Made by a program: the position numbers and the translations under genes. From Streptomyces sp. C10-9-1 (GTDB lineage Bacteria; Actinomycetota; Actinomycetes; Streptomycetales; Streptomycetaceae): a DNA stretch of 64,000 bases. Positions 56,111-64,000 of the stretch are shown piece after piece. Within the stretch, counting starts at the first letter, position 1, and every line of letters starts with the position of its first letter. The stretch covers positions 124,001-188,000 of the forward strand of contig NZ_JANHKP010000010.1 in assembly GCF_024497955.1 (NCBI RefSeq), read 5' to 3'. Under the pieces are notes generated by a model. It did not search any database. It was not told the DNA's origin and was given only the letters and a program-made list of their open reading frames with translations.

Positions 56111-56359
56111 CTAGTCCAGTGGCGAGACTTTCCGCCTCGTCGACTCTCCCACCAGCAGCGGGAGAGCGATCACGGCGCCGCCGATGACCGGCTCAGGGAT
56201 GCTGACGTCCGCCACGGCGGGGAAGAGGATGCCCGCGACGGCGACGGCCGACAGGATGCCAGCGCGGACGCGGACGGGCTCCTGCGCGGCGAAGATCTGG
56301 AGGTGGCAGTAGGCGCGGAGGCCCAGGGTCCGGAGGTAGGTGCGGGTGCGCTTGAACAT
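56111..56359 (-). CDS. holin-like membrane protein (82 aa)
   Basis: Basic start (FKRTRTYLRTLGLRAYCHLQIFAAQEPVRVR), then TM segments AGILSAVAVAGILFPAVADV and VIGGAVIALPLLVG with a charged end. Two TM segments and small size fit holins, and it lies near the endolysin. It is separated from it by the dNMP kinase gene and promoter P4. Confidence 0.6.
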   Translation of the reverse strand: MFKRTRTYLRTLGLRAYCHLQIFAAQEPVRVRAGILSAVAVAGILFPAVADVSIPEPVIGGAVIALPLLVGESTRRKVSPLD

Positions 56360-56371
56360 GAGTGCCTCTCG

Positions 56372-57007
56372 TTAGTAGACGCGGCTCGCGTGACGGCGGG
56401 ATTCGACGCGCTCCACGTGGTCGTAGATTGCGGAGATCTTCAGGTGCAACTCCGCCACGTCACCCGCGTTGTGAACGAAGTGGTCTGCGTCCGCGGCCGT
56501 CAGCGCCCCTTCCGACTCGTGGTCCAAGTGCGGGACGTCGTGGCGGTCGACGTAGACGAGGTGGACGCCGGCTCGACGGAGGCTGGCCGCCTCGTTGGGG
56601 TACCGGACGTCGGTGATGACGGCCGGGACACCCTGCTCGTTGGCCTCCTGGACGCGCGCCATGGCGGCTCGGAGCCAGAAGTCCTCGTCAATGGCGCGGA
56701 TGGAGGCGCCAAGTTCCTGGAGGATGCGGCGGACTTCAGACGCTTCCTTAGCCCGCTCCCAGCCCAGGTCGGCTACGACGGTAGACAGACGCACCGGGAC
56801 GGTGTCTGCCTGTACAAGCTCCCACTCGCCGTAGACGATGTCCCAGACCTCGTCGTCCCTGTGGTCGGTGATCGGGTCCAGCCTCAGCGCCGCCTCCTTC
56901 AGCGGGTCCGCGAAGGCGATCCGCCGGTAGCCGCGGTTCTCCACGAGCCACTGACCGACGGTGTCCTTGCCGACGCGGGCGCGCCCGATAATCCCGATGT
57001 TGCCCAT
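56372..57007 (-). CDS. deoxynucleoside monophosphate kinase
   Basis: 211 residues. P-loop GIIGRARVGKDTVGQWL near the start, then YRRIAFADPLKEAALRLDPI, a typical phage dNMP kinase segment, RILQELGASIRAIDEDFWLRAAM and VITDVRYPNEAASLRRAGVHLVYVDR. It phosphorylates dNMPs for phage DNA synthesis. Transcribed from promoter P4. Confidence 0.88.
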   Translation of the reverse strand: MGNIGIIGRARVGKDTVGQWLVENRGYRRIAFADPLKEAALRLDPITDHRDDEVWDIVYGEWELVQADTVPVRLSTVVADLGWERAKEASEVRRILQELGASIRAIDEDFWLRAAMARVQEANEQGVPAVITDVRYPNEAASLRRAGVHLVYVDRHDVPHLDHESEGALTAADADHFVHNAGDVAELHLKISAIYDHVERVESRRHASRVY

Positions 57008-57036
57008 GCTGCCTCCTCCATCACGGTGGTTCTGTT

Positions 57037-57069
57037 CTTGTTATGTGGGGATGGAGGCAGAATGTTCGG
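57037..57069 (-). promoter_or_regulatory. conserved phage promoter, copy P4 (dNMP kinase gene)
   Basis: CCGAACATT...ATCCCCACATAACAAG on the minus strand, 16-bp spacing. Start near 57033, 26 bases before the ATG. Upstream element is GAAAGAACTC instead of AAAGATCTT. Confidence 0.75.
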
Positions 57070-57087
57070 CGGGGTCGGTGAGTTCTT

Positions 57088-57390
57088 TCAGGGATCCGAG
57101 CGCGGTGGGTGGCTGCCGATGATCAGGTGTTCGGCGTCGTGGCCGGCCTGCCACTCGCGGACGCGCGACACGTTCTCCCGGACCTCGTCCAGGTCGTCGC
57201 GGACATCGTCGATGCGGGAGTCCAGGCGGGAGCCCAGCGACTCCACAGCGTCCCGCACCGCGGACGTCACCGCGTCCCGAGTCATCTCCCCCTCTGCCTC
57301 CACCGCACCGCGGGTACGGCGGAGGAGAGGGATGTAGGCTGCGCCCACGGTGGCTATGGCCGCGATAAGAGCAACGATGATCTCTGCCAC
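57088..57390 (-). CDS. DUF2746-like membrane/coiled-coil lysis protein (100 aa)
   Basis: One N-terminal TM segment (AEIIVALIAAIATVGAAYIPLL) and a long charged helix (AVESLGSRLDSRIDDVRDDLDEVRENVSRVREW). This layout matches DUF2746-type actinophage proteins found beside endolysins, often called holins. It starts four bases after the endolysin stop. Confidence 0.68.
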   Translation of the reverse strand: MAEIIVALIAAIATVGAAYIPLLRRTRGAVEAEGEMTRDAVTSAVRDAVESLGSRLDSRIDDVRDDLDEVRENVSRVREWQAGHDAEHLIIGSHPPRSDP

Positions 57391-57394
57391 ACCG

Positions 57395-58570
57395 TCACGC
57401 CTTGACCGTGAAGCCGTGCGTGGCGCCCAGGCGCTCCAGCGACGCCCTCCCGGGGATTCCGTCCGCCCCGGATCCGGAGTAGCCGCAGCGACGCTGCCAG
57501 GCCGCGTACGCCGTCTTCGTCAGCGAGCCGAAGGAGCCGTCAGCGGCGTAGCGTGAGGAGAGGAGGCCCTCAGCACGGAGCGCCGCCTCCACGACCGCCA
57601 CGTCCGTGGGGTGCGTGGTGCCGCCCTGACGAAGGCCCGGGTCTCGACGGGCAGCCGAGATCAGATTCGACAGGTCCACGACCGGCTGCGCACCGGGGAG
57701 GGTGCCCATGAGGTGCCGGAGCGACGTCTCGCCGGGGACGCCGTCGGCGTCGGAGCCAGTGAAGCCCAACGAGCGCTGCCACCCGGCGTAGTTCACCGTG
57801 TCGGCGTCGCTCCACGTCGGCCCGGGGCCGACCCGGTACGCGGCGCCATGGCCCTTCTCCACGAGTGCGCGGCCCACGGCCGTCACGTGGTCGCCGTGCG
57901 CGCCGTAGCCGTAGACGAGGCCGCCTATGGTCGTCGTCGCGCGCGAGACGGAGGGCTCAGGAGTCGCCTTCGTCTCCCCACCGGTCGACGGGATCGAGTT
58001 GTCCCCGCCCGCCGTGAGGAGCGCGCGCACGTCGATGGCGCCCGGATCCCAGTGGTCGTTTCCGGGCACGTGGCAGTGCCCGTAGTGCCCGCCCTTCGTG
58101 GCCCACGTGATGCGGCTGCGCGAGACGTCGTCGCTGTAGGACGAGGCGAGTGCACCGGCCGGCCAGGCGTCGGGGATGCCCCACGACCGAAGCGCCCGCA
58201 TGAGGGCCCGGAAGTTGGGTCCCGGCCGCCAGTAGGCGGTGAACGGCTTTCCCGCCTTCGCGAGCACCTCGATCTGAATGCAGACGCGACCGGTGCGGTT
58301 CGTCCTCGTCGACCCGTCGTTGCGCAGTGCCCGCGCCGATGCGTTCAGTGGACCGTACTGCCCCAGTCGATCGGTCATGGGGTCGTAGAGGATGTGCGGC
58401 TCCGACTGCACGCGGATGAGGTACGAGGCGACGGCGTTGAAGGCTGCGTCCCCCGCCCCGCTCTCCGTGGTGTGCCAGACGGCGCGGGGAGGGGCGGACG
58501 GAGAGTCCATCGCCCCGCCGATGCTGCCGTCTCCGAGACGCTCCGCTTCCTTGATCCAGATTTCAGCCAT
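57395..58570 (-). CDS. endolysin: N-acetylmuramoyl-L-alanine amidase with two peptidoglycan-binding repeats
   Basis: 391 residues. Amidase domain 1-185 (PRAVWHTTESGAGD, RVCIQIEVLAKAG, GGHYGHCHVPGNDHWDPGAIDV), with His residues for zinc binding. Then two PG-binding-like repeats ending NYAGWQRSLGFTGSDADGVPGETSLRHL and AYAAWQRRCGYSGSGADGIPGRASLERLG. Without a signal peptide it needs a holin for release. Confidence 0.88.
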   Translation of the reverse strand: MAEIWIKEAERLGDGSIGGAMDSPSAPPRAVWHTTESGAGDAAFNAVASYLIRVQSEPHILYDPMTDRLGQYGPLNASARALRNDGSTRTNRTGRVCIQIEVLAKAGKPFTAYWRPGPNFRALMRALRSWGIPDAWPAGALASSYSDDVSRSRITWATKGGHYGHCHVPGNDHWDPGAIDVRALLTAGGDNSIPSTGGETKATPEPSVSRATTTIGGLVYGYGAHGDHVTAVGRALVEKGHGAAYRVGPGPTWSDADTVNYAGWQRSLGFTGSDADGVPGETSLRHLMGTLPGAQPVVDLSNLISAARRDPGLRQGGTTHPTDVAVVEAALRAEGLLSSRYAADGSFGSLTKTAYAAWQRRCGYSGSGADGIPGRASLERLGATHGFTVKA

Positions 58571-58596
58571 GCGTGGCCCCTCCCGGGTATGAAGAA

Positions 58597-58613
58597 GGCC
58601 CCGCAGCGGGGCC
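58597..58613 (-). terminator. hairpin between tail and endolysin genes
   Basis: GGCCCCG-cag-CGGGGCC, a perfect 7-bp stem with AAGAA on one side. It marks the end of the tail transcript. Confidence 0.7.
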
Positions 58614-58638
58614 GTAGCGTTCGTGGATTGGTGGTGCG

Positions 58639-59268
58639 TCAGGCATCGGCGGGACTGAACTGAATGCCGTCAAGCGCGAACCAGGCCGGGTCACTGGTAG
58701 AGACTCCCCCGCCCGCTTCCGCGGAGTAGACGAGTGATCCGCTAGGCCGAACCTCGATGCGGGCTGTGTGGCGCGTGACGCCCGACACCGTTGCTCGATT
58801 CGTCGCGACGATGTACGGGCGAATCGAGCCGGGGGCCACGGCGCTCGGGATGGTCGCGAACTCGATGAGCGTTCCGGAGTCATCCAAATTTCCGTTGTTG
58901 GAACGCTTCATGAGGCCCCTAAGCTCGATTCCCCCGCCAGCCTTGTACCGCCATCCGGGCGAGCCAGAATGGGCCGCATATCCCGTTGCGTAGGTCAGCG
59001 GCTGCCACGGACCGTCAGACAACAGCAGCCACGTACCATCCCCCCGACGGCCCTCCCACCGGTCCTCGGCAATCAGGTAGGTAATCATCCCCGGAACGGG
59101 GGTTACCGGCCCTGACAACGCCGCAGAACGCGCGTTGACGTCGGCGAAACGAAGTACAGTTCGCGGCACGAGTGCGCTCAGCATCGCGTACATGGATGTT
59201 TCGATGTTCGGCGCGTCGCTCAAGAGCGGGCGCGGAATGCTCTGCTGGTATTCGTCAGATCCGGGCAT
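58639..59268 (-). CDS. minor tail / receptor-binding-type protein (209 aa)
   Basis: Starts PGSDEYQQSIPRPLLSDAPNIETSMYAMLSALVPRTVLRFADVNARSAAL, then TPVPGMITYLIAEDRWEGRRGDGTWLLLS, the common fibre-like linker of actinophage tails, and a beta-rich C-terminus (RPYIVATNRATVSGVTRHTARIEVRPSG). Probably located at the tail tip. Confidence 0.68.
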   Translation of the reverse strand: MPGSDEYQQSIPRPLLSDAPNIETSMYAMLSALVPRTVLRFADVNARSAALSGPVTPVPGMITYLIAEDRWEGRRGDGTWLLLSDGPWQPLTYATGYAAHSGSPGWRYKAGGGIELRGLMKRSNNGNLDDSGTLIEFATIPSAVAPGSIRPYIVATNRATVSGVTRHTARIEVRPSGSLVYSAEAGGGVSTSDPAWFALDGIQFSPADA

Positions 59269-59313
59269 GCGTTCTCCTACCGCCTCCTGATTGGGAAGGC
59301 GCGTTGTGGGATG

Positions 59314-59907
59314 TCAATTCAGTCGATACCGCGTCATGGCGTCGAATTCAGCGAACTTGTTTCCGCCTGGGAGGGTGCCGCTGAAGTCCCCGAGCTGAAT
59401 GGTGCCGTTCGGCAGAATGGTCATCACGCCGAAGTATCCGACGGCCACTTGGACGGCTACGCGGACTTGCTTGGTGGGCCAGGTACCGGCCGGCAGAGTG
59501 GCTACCGTGGCGCCGCTCGTCACCGTCCCACTATTCGACGCAAGACCGGATAGGGACGCCGTCCCGTCGCCGTGGAGGCGTACTGCCGGCGTGTAGTAGG
59601 ACGCGTGCCCGCTCCACCCGGCGGACAGCGTGAGCGACTGCCAGGCGGGGTTAGCCGTCGCCTGCGCCCCGACGATCAGCCAGTTCCCCCGCGGATCGCG
59701 GGACACCTTGACCACGTCCCCTACCTGGGGGTTGTCGTAGCTACGCAGGCGCCTGACGCGGCTCGTGGACCCCAGAGGCGTGTCTACGGTGCACGTGCCG
59801 TCAGTGTGGACGGTGGACACCGTGGCCAGGCCCCACGAGGAGGCGAGGCGCATGACGGCCCGCTCGGCGGCGCGCTGGATTGCGTCGGCCATACGTACGC
59901 GCGTCAT
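59314..59907 (-). CDS. tail-tip/baseplate-like protein with OB-like N-terminus (197 aa)
   Basis: After a helix (RMADAIQRAAERAVMRLASS) comes LATVSTVHTDGTCTVDTPLGSTSRVRRLRSYDNPQVGDVVKVSRDPRGNWLIVGA, an OB-fold pattern. The C-terminal half is beta-rich (PAVRLHGDGTASLSGLASNSGTV, RVAVQVAVGYFGVMTILPNGTIQLG), as in receptor-binding domains. It starts two bases before the upstream gene's stop region. Confidence 0.68.
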   Translation of the reverse strand: MTRVRMADAIQRAAERAVMRLASSWGLATVSTVHTDGTCTVDTPLGSTSRVRRLRSYDNPQVGDVVKVSRDPRGNWLIVGAQATANPAWQSLTLSAGWSGHASYYTPAVRLHGDGTASLSGLASNSGTVTSGATVATLPAGTWPTKQVRVAVQVAVGYFGVMTILPNGTIQLGDFSGTLPGGNKFAEFDAMTRYRLN

Positions 59908-59909
59908 GG

Positions 59910-61016
59910 TCAGACGTCCTCCTTTCCGCCCCGCAGGGTGATTCCAAAAGTGCCGTCCACCGAGAGCGGAATGGCTAGCGATTGAATCAGGAATAGCTCC
60001 TTCCGGCCGACATGGGAGACGCGTATTACGTCGCCGCCCTCCAGGGCCGGATTAGGCAGGGAGCTAATCGACGTCTGAATGTTCGGGGCGATGGCCTCAG
60101 CGAGCGCGTAGGTAGCCGCGGAAAGGCACGATCCCGACGTTGTCCAGAGCGGCGACGAAATGAACTTGGTGACCTTCCCGTATGGGCCGCCCCACATTGT
60201 GGGACTGGTTGGGTCGGTGTCTTTCGCAACGGCGCTAACGGGGGCAGAGCCTGACGCGGTGTTCTCTCCGACGGCCACAACGGCGTTTGCAACGCCCTTT
60301 CGTGACATCTGCCGGGCGGAGGAAATGAGCGTACCGCCCTCTCCCTCCGCAATCTCCCAGACAACGGGGTCGGTGAGGACGTCGGGGCGGTCAACAACGA
60401 CGAATCGGTTCGTCGCGTCGACGTATATCTCCGCCTGCATTGCCTGCGCGATTTGAGCCACCGCGTCCCACCGGTCGTTGCCCGCGTCCCAATCCGCAAC
60501 GGCGCACGTTGGGTTGCGCGTATCGGAGGTAAGGTTGACGATGACGGCGTCCGACAGCGTTTGACGGATGAGTGCCTCGATTGCGTCGAAGCAGCCGGAA
60601 TAGCCGCGGGTGCTCGTCGGCACCTGAAAAGGGTCGTCAACCAGGTGCGCCTCCGCGGAGCCGCCCGTGACGGTCACCGGCCCGTACAGGGTGTCGCCCT
60701 GCGGCTCGTCCACGCGGAACGTGCCGAGGGGCACCCACTCCGTTGCGCCGTTGCTGTATCGGATTCCGCGCGACACGACGAGCTCCTGCCCGTATGTGGC
60801 GAGCGGATCCGTCGGCTCCCAAGGGAGATAGGACGGGTCGGCCACCGTCAGAGACAGCGTCCGCCGGATCTTACTTCCGCGGTCGACGGTGACGGCCCCG
60901 TCCAGGATGGGGAGATCCGGGACCGTCAGGTCGCCGTCGTAGTAGGCATCGACGCGCACGACCATCTGATGCGAGACGGCGAGCGTCTTCAGGAAGGCTG
61001 GAGTGACAGCGTGCAC
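59910..61016 (-). CDS. DUF5047-like minor tail protein
   Basis: 368 residues from GTG with GGAGG six bases upstream. HAVTPAFLKTLAVSHQMVVRVDAYYDGDLTVPDLPILDGAVTVDRGSKIRRTLSLTVADPSYLPWEPTDPLATYGQELVV matches the DUF5047 family of actinophage tail proteins. The later part (DAGNDRWDAVAQIAQAMQAEIYVDATNRFVV...RQMSRKGVANAVVAVGENT) resembles tail-hub proteins. Confidence 0.75.
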   Translation of the reverse strand: MHAVTPAFLKTLAVSHQMVVRVDAYYDGDLTVPDLPILDGAVTVDRGSKIRRTLSLTVADPSYLPWEPTDPLATYGQELVVSRGIRYSNGATEWVPLGTFRVDEPQGDTLYGPVTVTGGSAEAHLVDDPFQVPTSTRGYSGCFDAIEALIRQTLSDAVIVNLTSDTRNPTCAVADWDAGNDRWDAVAQIAQAMQAEIYVDATNRFVVVDRPDVLTDPVVWEIAEGEGGTLISSARQMSRKGVANAVVAVGENTASGSAPVSAVAKDTDPTSPTMWGGPYGKVTKFISSPLWTTSGSCLSAATYALAEAIAPNIQTSISSLPNPALEGGDVIRVSHVGRKELFLIQSLAIPLSVDGTFGITLRGGKEDV

Positions 61017-61017
61017 G

Positions 61018-63243
61018 TCACACCTCCGGCCCGATGTAGACGTCAAGCCAGGAGGCGTAACGCAGGACACCCGCCCAGTCAGCGTCCTCGGTGGAAACGT
61101 CCTCCCACGTTCGGGACGAAGACCCACTGATGCCACCGATGGGGCGATCAACCTCCGTCAGGGGCACGGCCCATGTGCGGTCACCGACGTCGCCCAGGCG
61201 GACGATGCGGCTCTCCGTGACGTCGCCCACCTGGACGTAGACGTCACGCTCGCCCCACGCTGCCGGCCACTGCACGAGAATGGTGGAGCCCGTGTCGAGT
61301 AGCCACCACATGGCGTCGCGACGCTCGGTGGTCTCGGTGACGAGCGTCAGCGTCCCTGTGCGGCCTCCACGGACGTCGCTGATGACGACGGGCAGCGTCC
61401 TGCCGCGGACCTGTGCGACGCCCTGACGGGCAACGCGGGTCCAGTCGGGTACCTGCTGCACGGTTGCCGTCGTCTGCCTGGCAGGCTGCCCGGGGTCGGT
61501 GAGGACAACGTCAGTGGACGGCGGCTCCATGAGGGTCACGGGGAGGCTGGACGTAGCGGTGTAGGACTCAGGCGACGTCCACGCCTTGACGTAGTACCGC
61601 ACAGGTACACCAAGCGGTGCCTCGTAGTCCTCCACCACGGCCAGGTCACCCGTGATGGGCTCCGCGTCCAGGTCGCCCGAGTAGCCGCGGACTGACGTCA
61701 TCTGGCCGCCAGCGTCGAGGCGCCATATCCCCCATGTGGTGTTCGCGTTCTGCGTCAGGCCCTGCACAGCGATCCGCGCACCGAAGGCGCCTGCGATCGG
61801 ATCGGCAATGGCCGCGAAACCGCCGGGGCCGACGTAGATGTGATCCACGTTCATGACGCCGTCGGCCGGGTCGGCAGCCCACACGCGAATGGACGGAGTG
61901 AACGCTGCGGCACCCGACGGCGGGACGGCGGTTCCCACGGGGGCGTACCACCCGGCGAGTGTCCCGAGGGTCCACCGGAAGTAACTCAGCCCGAGGGGGT
62001 TGCCGCCTTCGTCCTCCCACGCGAAGCACATATCCACGACAAGCGGCTCAGCGGTTGCCGGGCGGTAGAGGTACGGTGCGATCTTGTACGGCTGCCGAGG
62101 CTCTACGGGGACAGGCGCGGTCATCTGGAAGTGCGCTGTACCGCCGGTCGGTGTGACCTCCAGGGAGGCTGAGCCCTCCCACGCCCGGGTGGTGGAGCGG
62201 GCAAGGGTGCAGCCCTCTACTACCTCCCAGTCGTCGGCGGTCACCTCCATGGACTGCGCGCCGTAGCTGATCAGCGAGCCCGTCAGAGCCGGTGCGACGA
62301 GGATCGCGATGCGGTCGATGGTCCACTCCTGCGCAGCCGCAGATGGGGAGGGACTGAATCGGATCGTCGCGGAGACTGCACCGGCGGGTGCGACACCTAT
62401 CGTGGCGACGTAGGTCCAGTCTGATGTGGATGGCGACCACGTGACGGCCGGCGCCGATTCGAGGTAGGTGTCTCCGACGTCGAAGAAGCGCAGCTCCGCC
62501 ACGAAGTCCGCGGCCACGGACCCCTTCACGCGTGCAGACGCGATGTACTCCGTGCCAGCCAACACGGGGACCGCGGTCGTCATGTCCGCAGCCATCGTCC
62601 CGGCCGCCGACGAAGTCAGGACGAGGCTGTACCACCCTTCCCACGACGTTGCGGTAGTGCGGCTGACGGTGCAGTTGAACGTCCCGGTCCACCCGCTGGT
62701 GTCGACCTCCACTCCGCCCGTGTTGTACGGGAGGAGGTTCCCCGTCGGGTGGTTCGGGTGGCCCATGAAGATCTGGTCCACCACGACCTGACCACCCGCG
62801 CTCACATTGTCCGCCAGCACGGTCACCGACACGTACGTAGCACCGGCCGGGGCCGTAGCGATGACGATAGTCGGGGGCGTGATCCATGCGGCCGTACCGC
62901 TAGGCATCGCCGTGGCTACGGACGTGTCTGAGCTCAGCGGCGTACCGCCTGACACCACGTCGTACCAGTCCAACCGGACCTGTGTGGTGCGCCCGGAGGC
63001 CGGCGCCACGTTTGCCCAGTAGGCGTAAGCCGTGTACTCAAGCCCCGCGGTTACCGCGACCCGCGCTGCCGTGGTGGACTGCACCGTCCCGGCGGCCGTC
63101 GCCGTCAGTTGGAGCGACGCTGAGCCGCTGTACCAGCGGGTGGTGCTCCGGACCTGCGACGTATTCGCGCCGGCCGCCCACCCGCTGGTGTCGGTCTCAA
63201 TCCCCTGCGTGTTGAAGGGGAGCAGGTTGGCGACTACGCTCAT
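61018..63243 (-). CDS. large minor tail protein with three carbohydrate-binding-like repeats
   Basis: 741 residues. Three successive units of about 155 residues begin NLLPFNTQGIETDTSGWAAG, NLLPYNTGGVEVDTSGWTG and LISYGAQSMEVTADDWEVV and share the W-x-GSASL / VxVD-IxxG pattern of CBM4/9-like domains. Then comes an Fn3-like unit (VPVRYYVKAWTSPESYTATSSLPVTL) and a C-terminal tail domain. It probably binds cell-wall or teichoic sugars during adsorption. Confidence 0.75.
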   Translation of the reverse strand: MSVVANLLPFNTQGIETDTSGWAAGANTSQVRSTTRWYSGSASLQLTATAAGTVQSTTAARVAVTAGLEYTAYAYWANVAPASGRTTQVRLDWYDVVSGGTPLSSDTSVATAMPSGTAAWITPPTIVIATAPAGATYVSVTVLADNVSAGGQVVVDQIFMGHPNHPTGNLLPYNTGGVEVDTSGWTGTFNCTVSRTTATSWEGWYSLVLTSSAAGTMAADMTTAVPVLAGTEYIASARVKGSVAADFVAELRFFDVGDTYLESAPAVTWSPSTSDWTYVATIGVAPAGAVSATIRFSPSPSAAAQEWTIDRIAILVAPALTGSLISYGAQSMEVTADDWEVVEGCTLARSTTRAWEGSASLEVTPTGGTAHFQMTAPVPVEPRQPYKIAPYLYRPATAEPLVVDMCFAWEDEGGNPLGLSYFRWTLGTLAGWYAPVGTAVPPSGAAAFTPSIRVWAADPADGVMNVDHIYVGPGGFAAIADPIAGAFGARIAVQGLTQNANTTWGIWRLDAGGQMTSVRGYSGDLDAEPITGDLAVVEDYEAPLGVPVRYYVKAWTSPESYTATSSLPVTLMEPPSTDVVLTDPGQPARQTTATVQQVPDWTRVARQGVAQVRGRTLPVVISDVRGGRTGTLTLVTETTERRDAMWWLLDTGSTILVQWPAAWGERDVYVQVGDVTESRIVRLGDVGDRTWAVPLTEVDRPIGGISGSSSRTWEDVSTEDADWAGVLRYASWLDVYIGPEV

Positions 63244-63419
63244 GCGCCGCCACCGTCGCCGGGACCATCCCCTTCACCGGAGCCGTCCCCTCCACCTTCA
63301 CCGGCGCCTTCACGCCACCCGGGGCTGTACTCGTCGCCCGGGTCGGGGGTGGGGTCCGGCAGCGGGCCGTCCGTGTAGATGGGGCCGGTGTGCTCTCCGG
63401 GCTCGGGATACTCGGGCAT
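63240..63419 (-). CDS. small Pro/Gly-rich tail-region protein (59 aa)
   Basis: PEYPEPGEHTGPIYTDGPLPDPTPDPGDEYSPGWREGAG followed by a Gly/Asp/Glu-rich end. Low-complexity and probably disordered. ATG overlaps the tape-measure stop; its stop overlaps the next start. Likely a linker-type tail component. Confidence 0.58.
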   Translation of the reverse strand: MPEYPEPGEHTGPIYTDGPLPDPTPDPGDEYSPGWREGAGEGGGDGSGEGDGPGDGGGA

Positions 63420-64000
63420 CAGGCCCACCTTCCTGCCGAGACGGCAGCCGCCGTCTCCTCGTCGTAGGTAGTGATTTCGGTGCGGACGATGTCCGTGATT
63501 TCGCGGTCACCGACGAAAACCCGCGCCTCGACGTGGACCGTCGGCGCTGCGGACGTCGCGGGGATGCTGCGTAGGCCCTGCGCCGCGCGAGCCATCGACA
63601 TGGAGTCGCGCGAGCTGTAGACCTGCGCCGGATGCAGGAATCGCACGAGCTCCGGGCCGTTCTCACCCACCCACGCGAGCTCACCGAGGGAGGGGAAGCC
63701 GCCGGATGCGTACCCGCCAGGGCGGGTGTACGCGCGGGGCAGGGAGCCGTAGCGCGCCATCGCGTACCGCATCGAGCTGTAGATATTCGCCAGCGGGTCG
63801 ACGCTGACGCCGTACAGCTTCGGCCCCACGCCGCGGAGGGTGCCGGCGTAGGCGTCGAAGGTGGGGCGGATGACCTGCATCAGTCCGACGGACGGCGTGC
63901 CGTTGCGAGCGTTGATGTCCCAGTTGTTGACTGCCCGCGGGTTGCCCCCGGACTCCTGGTTCATCCGCCGAAGCGTCAGGTCCGCGTAGCCGACGGGGTT
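63419..64000 (-). CDS. tape measure protein C-terminus with lytic transglycosylase domain (partial)
   Basis: The frame is open to the window end, so only the last about 193 residues are seen. LRRMNQESGGNPRAVNNWDINARNGTPSVGLMQVIRPTFDAYAG is a soluble lytic transglycosylase motif with the catalytic Glu in NQESGGNP. DPLANIYSSMRYAMARYGSLPRAY follows. The rest (VGENGPELVRFLHPAQVYSS, VHVEARVFVGDREITDIVR) is the usual tape-measure end. It helps the tail cross peptidoglycan. Confidence 0.85.
   Translation of the reverse strand, partial: NPVGYADLTLRRMNQESGGNPRAVNNWDINARNGTPSVGLMQVIRPTFDAYAGTLRGVGPKLYGVSVDPLANIYSSMRYAMARYGSLPRAYTRPGGYASGGFPSLGELAWVGENGPELVRFLHPAQVYSSRDSMSMARAAQGLRSIPATSAAPTVHVEARVFVGDREITDIVRTEITTYDEETAAAVSAGRWA

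Overview
The window is a junction between a Streptomyces-type chromosome (about 1-26,463) and the left part of an integrated, R4/phiC31-like siphophage genome (about 26,464-64,000, continuing past the window end). The host part is very GC-rich, uses GTG starts often, and carries families typical of Streptomyces (DUF6308, DUF6421, DUF6986, TioE-like MerR, XRE and LacI regulators). The GC content falls visibly after 26,464, and the genes become short, minus-strand and translationally coupled.

Host layout: a TioE-like regulator cut by the window start; a P-loop kinase/NUDIX fusion; DUF6308; an XRE regulator divergent from a tautomerase; a ROK kinase divergent from a LacI regulator with a shared palindrome; a DUF6986 lyase-like gene; etfB-etfA; flavin reductase; thioredoxin; a PlsC acyltransferase; a B3/B4 protein; a DUF6421-SDR-threonine aldolase operon; GDPD; GNAT; an M56 peptidase; PAP2; TetR; an LVIVD protein; a DUF305 lipoprotein; a ferredoxin-NADP reductase; and an ArsR regulator divergent from an old-yellow-enzyme (OYE) gene. 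The OYE reading frame is interrupted after about 108 codons, where the prophage begins (attL).

Prophage layout from attL rightwards: a small host-like regulatory cassette (DUF7848, a CxxC protein, DUF5753-type XRE and DUF397), a DUF2637 membrane/HTH protein, then a long run of minus-strand genes. Read in the direction of transcription (right to left) these are the tape-measure end with a lytic transglycosylase domain, minor tail proteins, amidase endolysin and holin-like proteins, dNMP kinase, a SprT-like protein, a Cas4/RecB-like exonuclease, about 25 tiny coupled genes, a C5 DNA methyltransferase, a papain-like hydrolase, a Gp3-like recombination directionality factor, a second (frameshifted) C5 methyltransferase, a Holliday-junction-resolvase-like nuclease, primase-helicase, DNA polymerase A, HNH endonuclease, a phage sigma factor, a sortase-like protein and more small genes. 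No integrase is visible. The Gp3-like factor implies a serine integrase, presumably beyond position 64,000.

The most interesting signals are regulatory. (1) An 18-bp palindrome, GCGTGAAnCGnTTCACGC, occurs ten times between 29.6 and 56.0 kb and not in the tail/lysis block. In three cases it sits exactly 17 bp upstream of a repeated sigma70-like promoter, which puts its centre near -62. (2) Four copies of a different conserved promoter (CCGAACA(T/A)T, 16-bp spacer, CATAAC) precede the phage sigma factor, the directionality factor, the exonuclease and dNMP kinase. (3) An 89-bp near-perfect inverted repeat lies at 54,340-54,428. (4) A hairpin element is repeated three times between small genes. 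Together these look like a phage regulatory network built from an encoded sigma factor, a dispersed operator or activator site and RNA-level signals.
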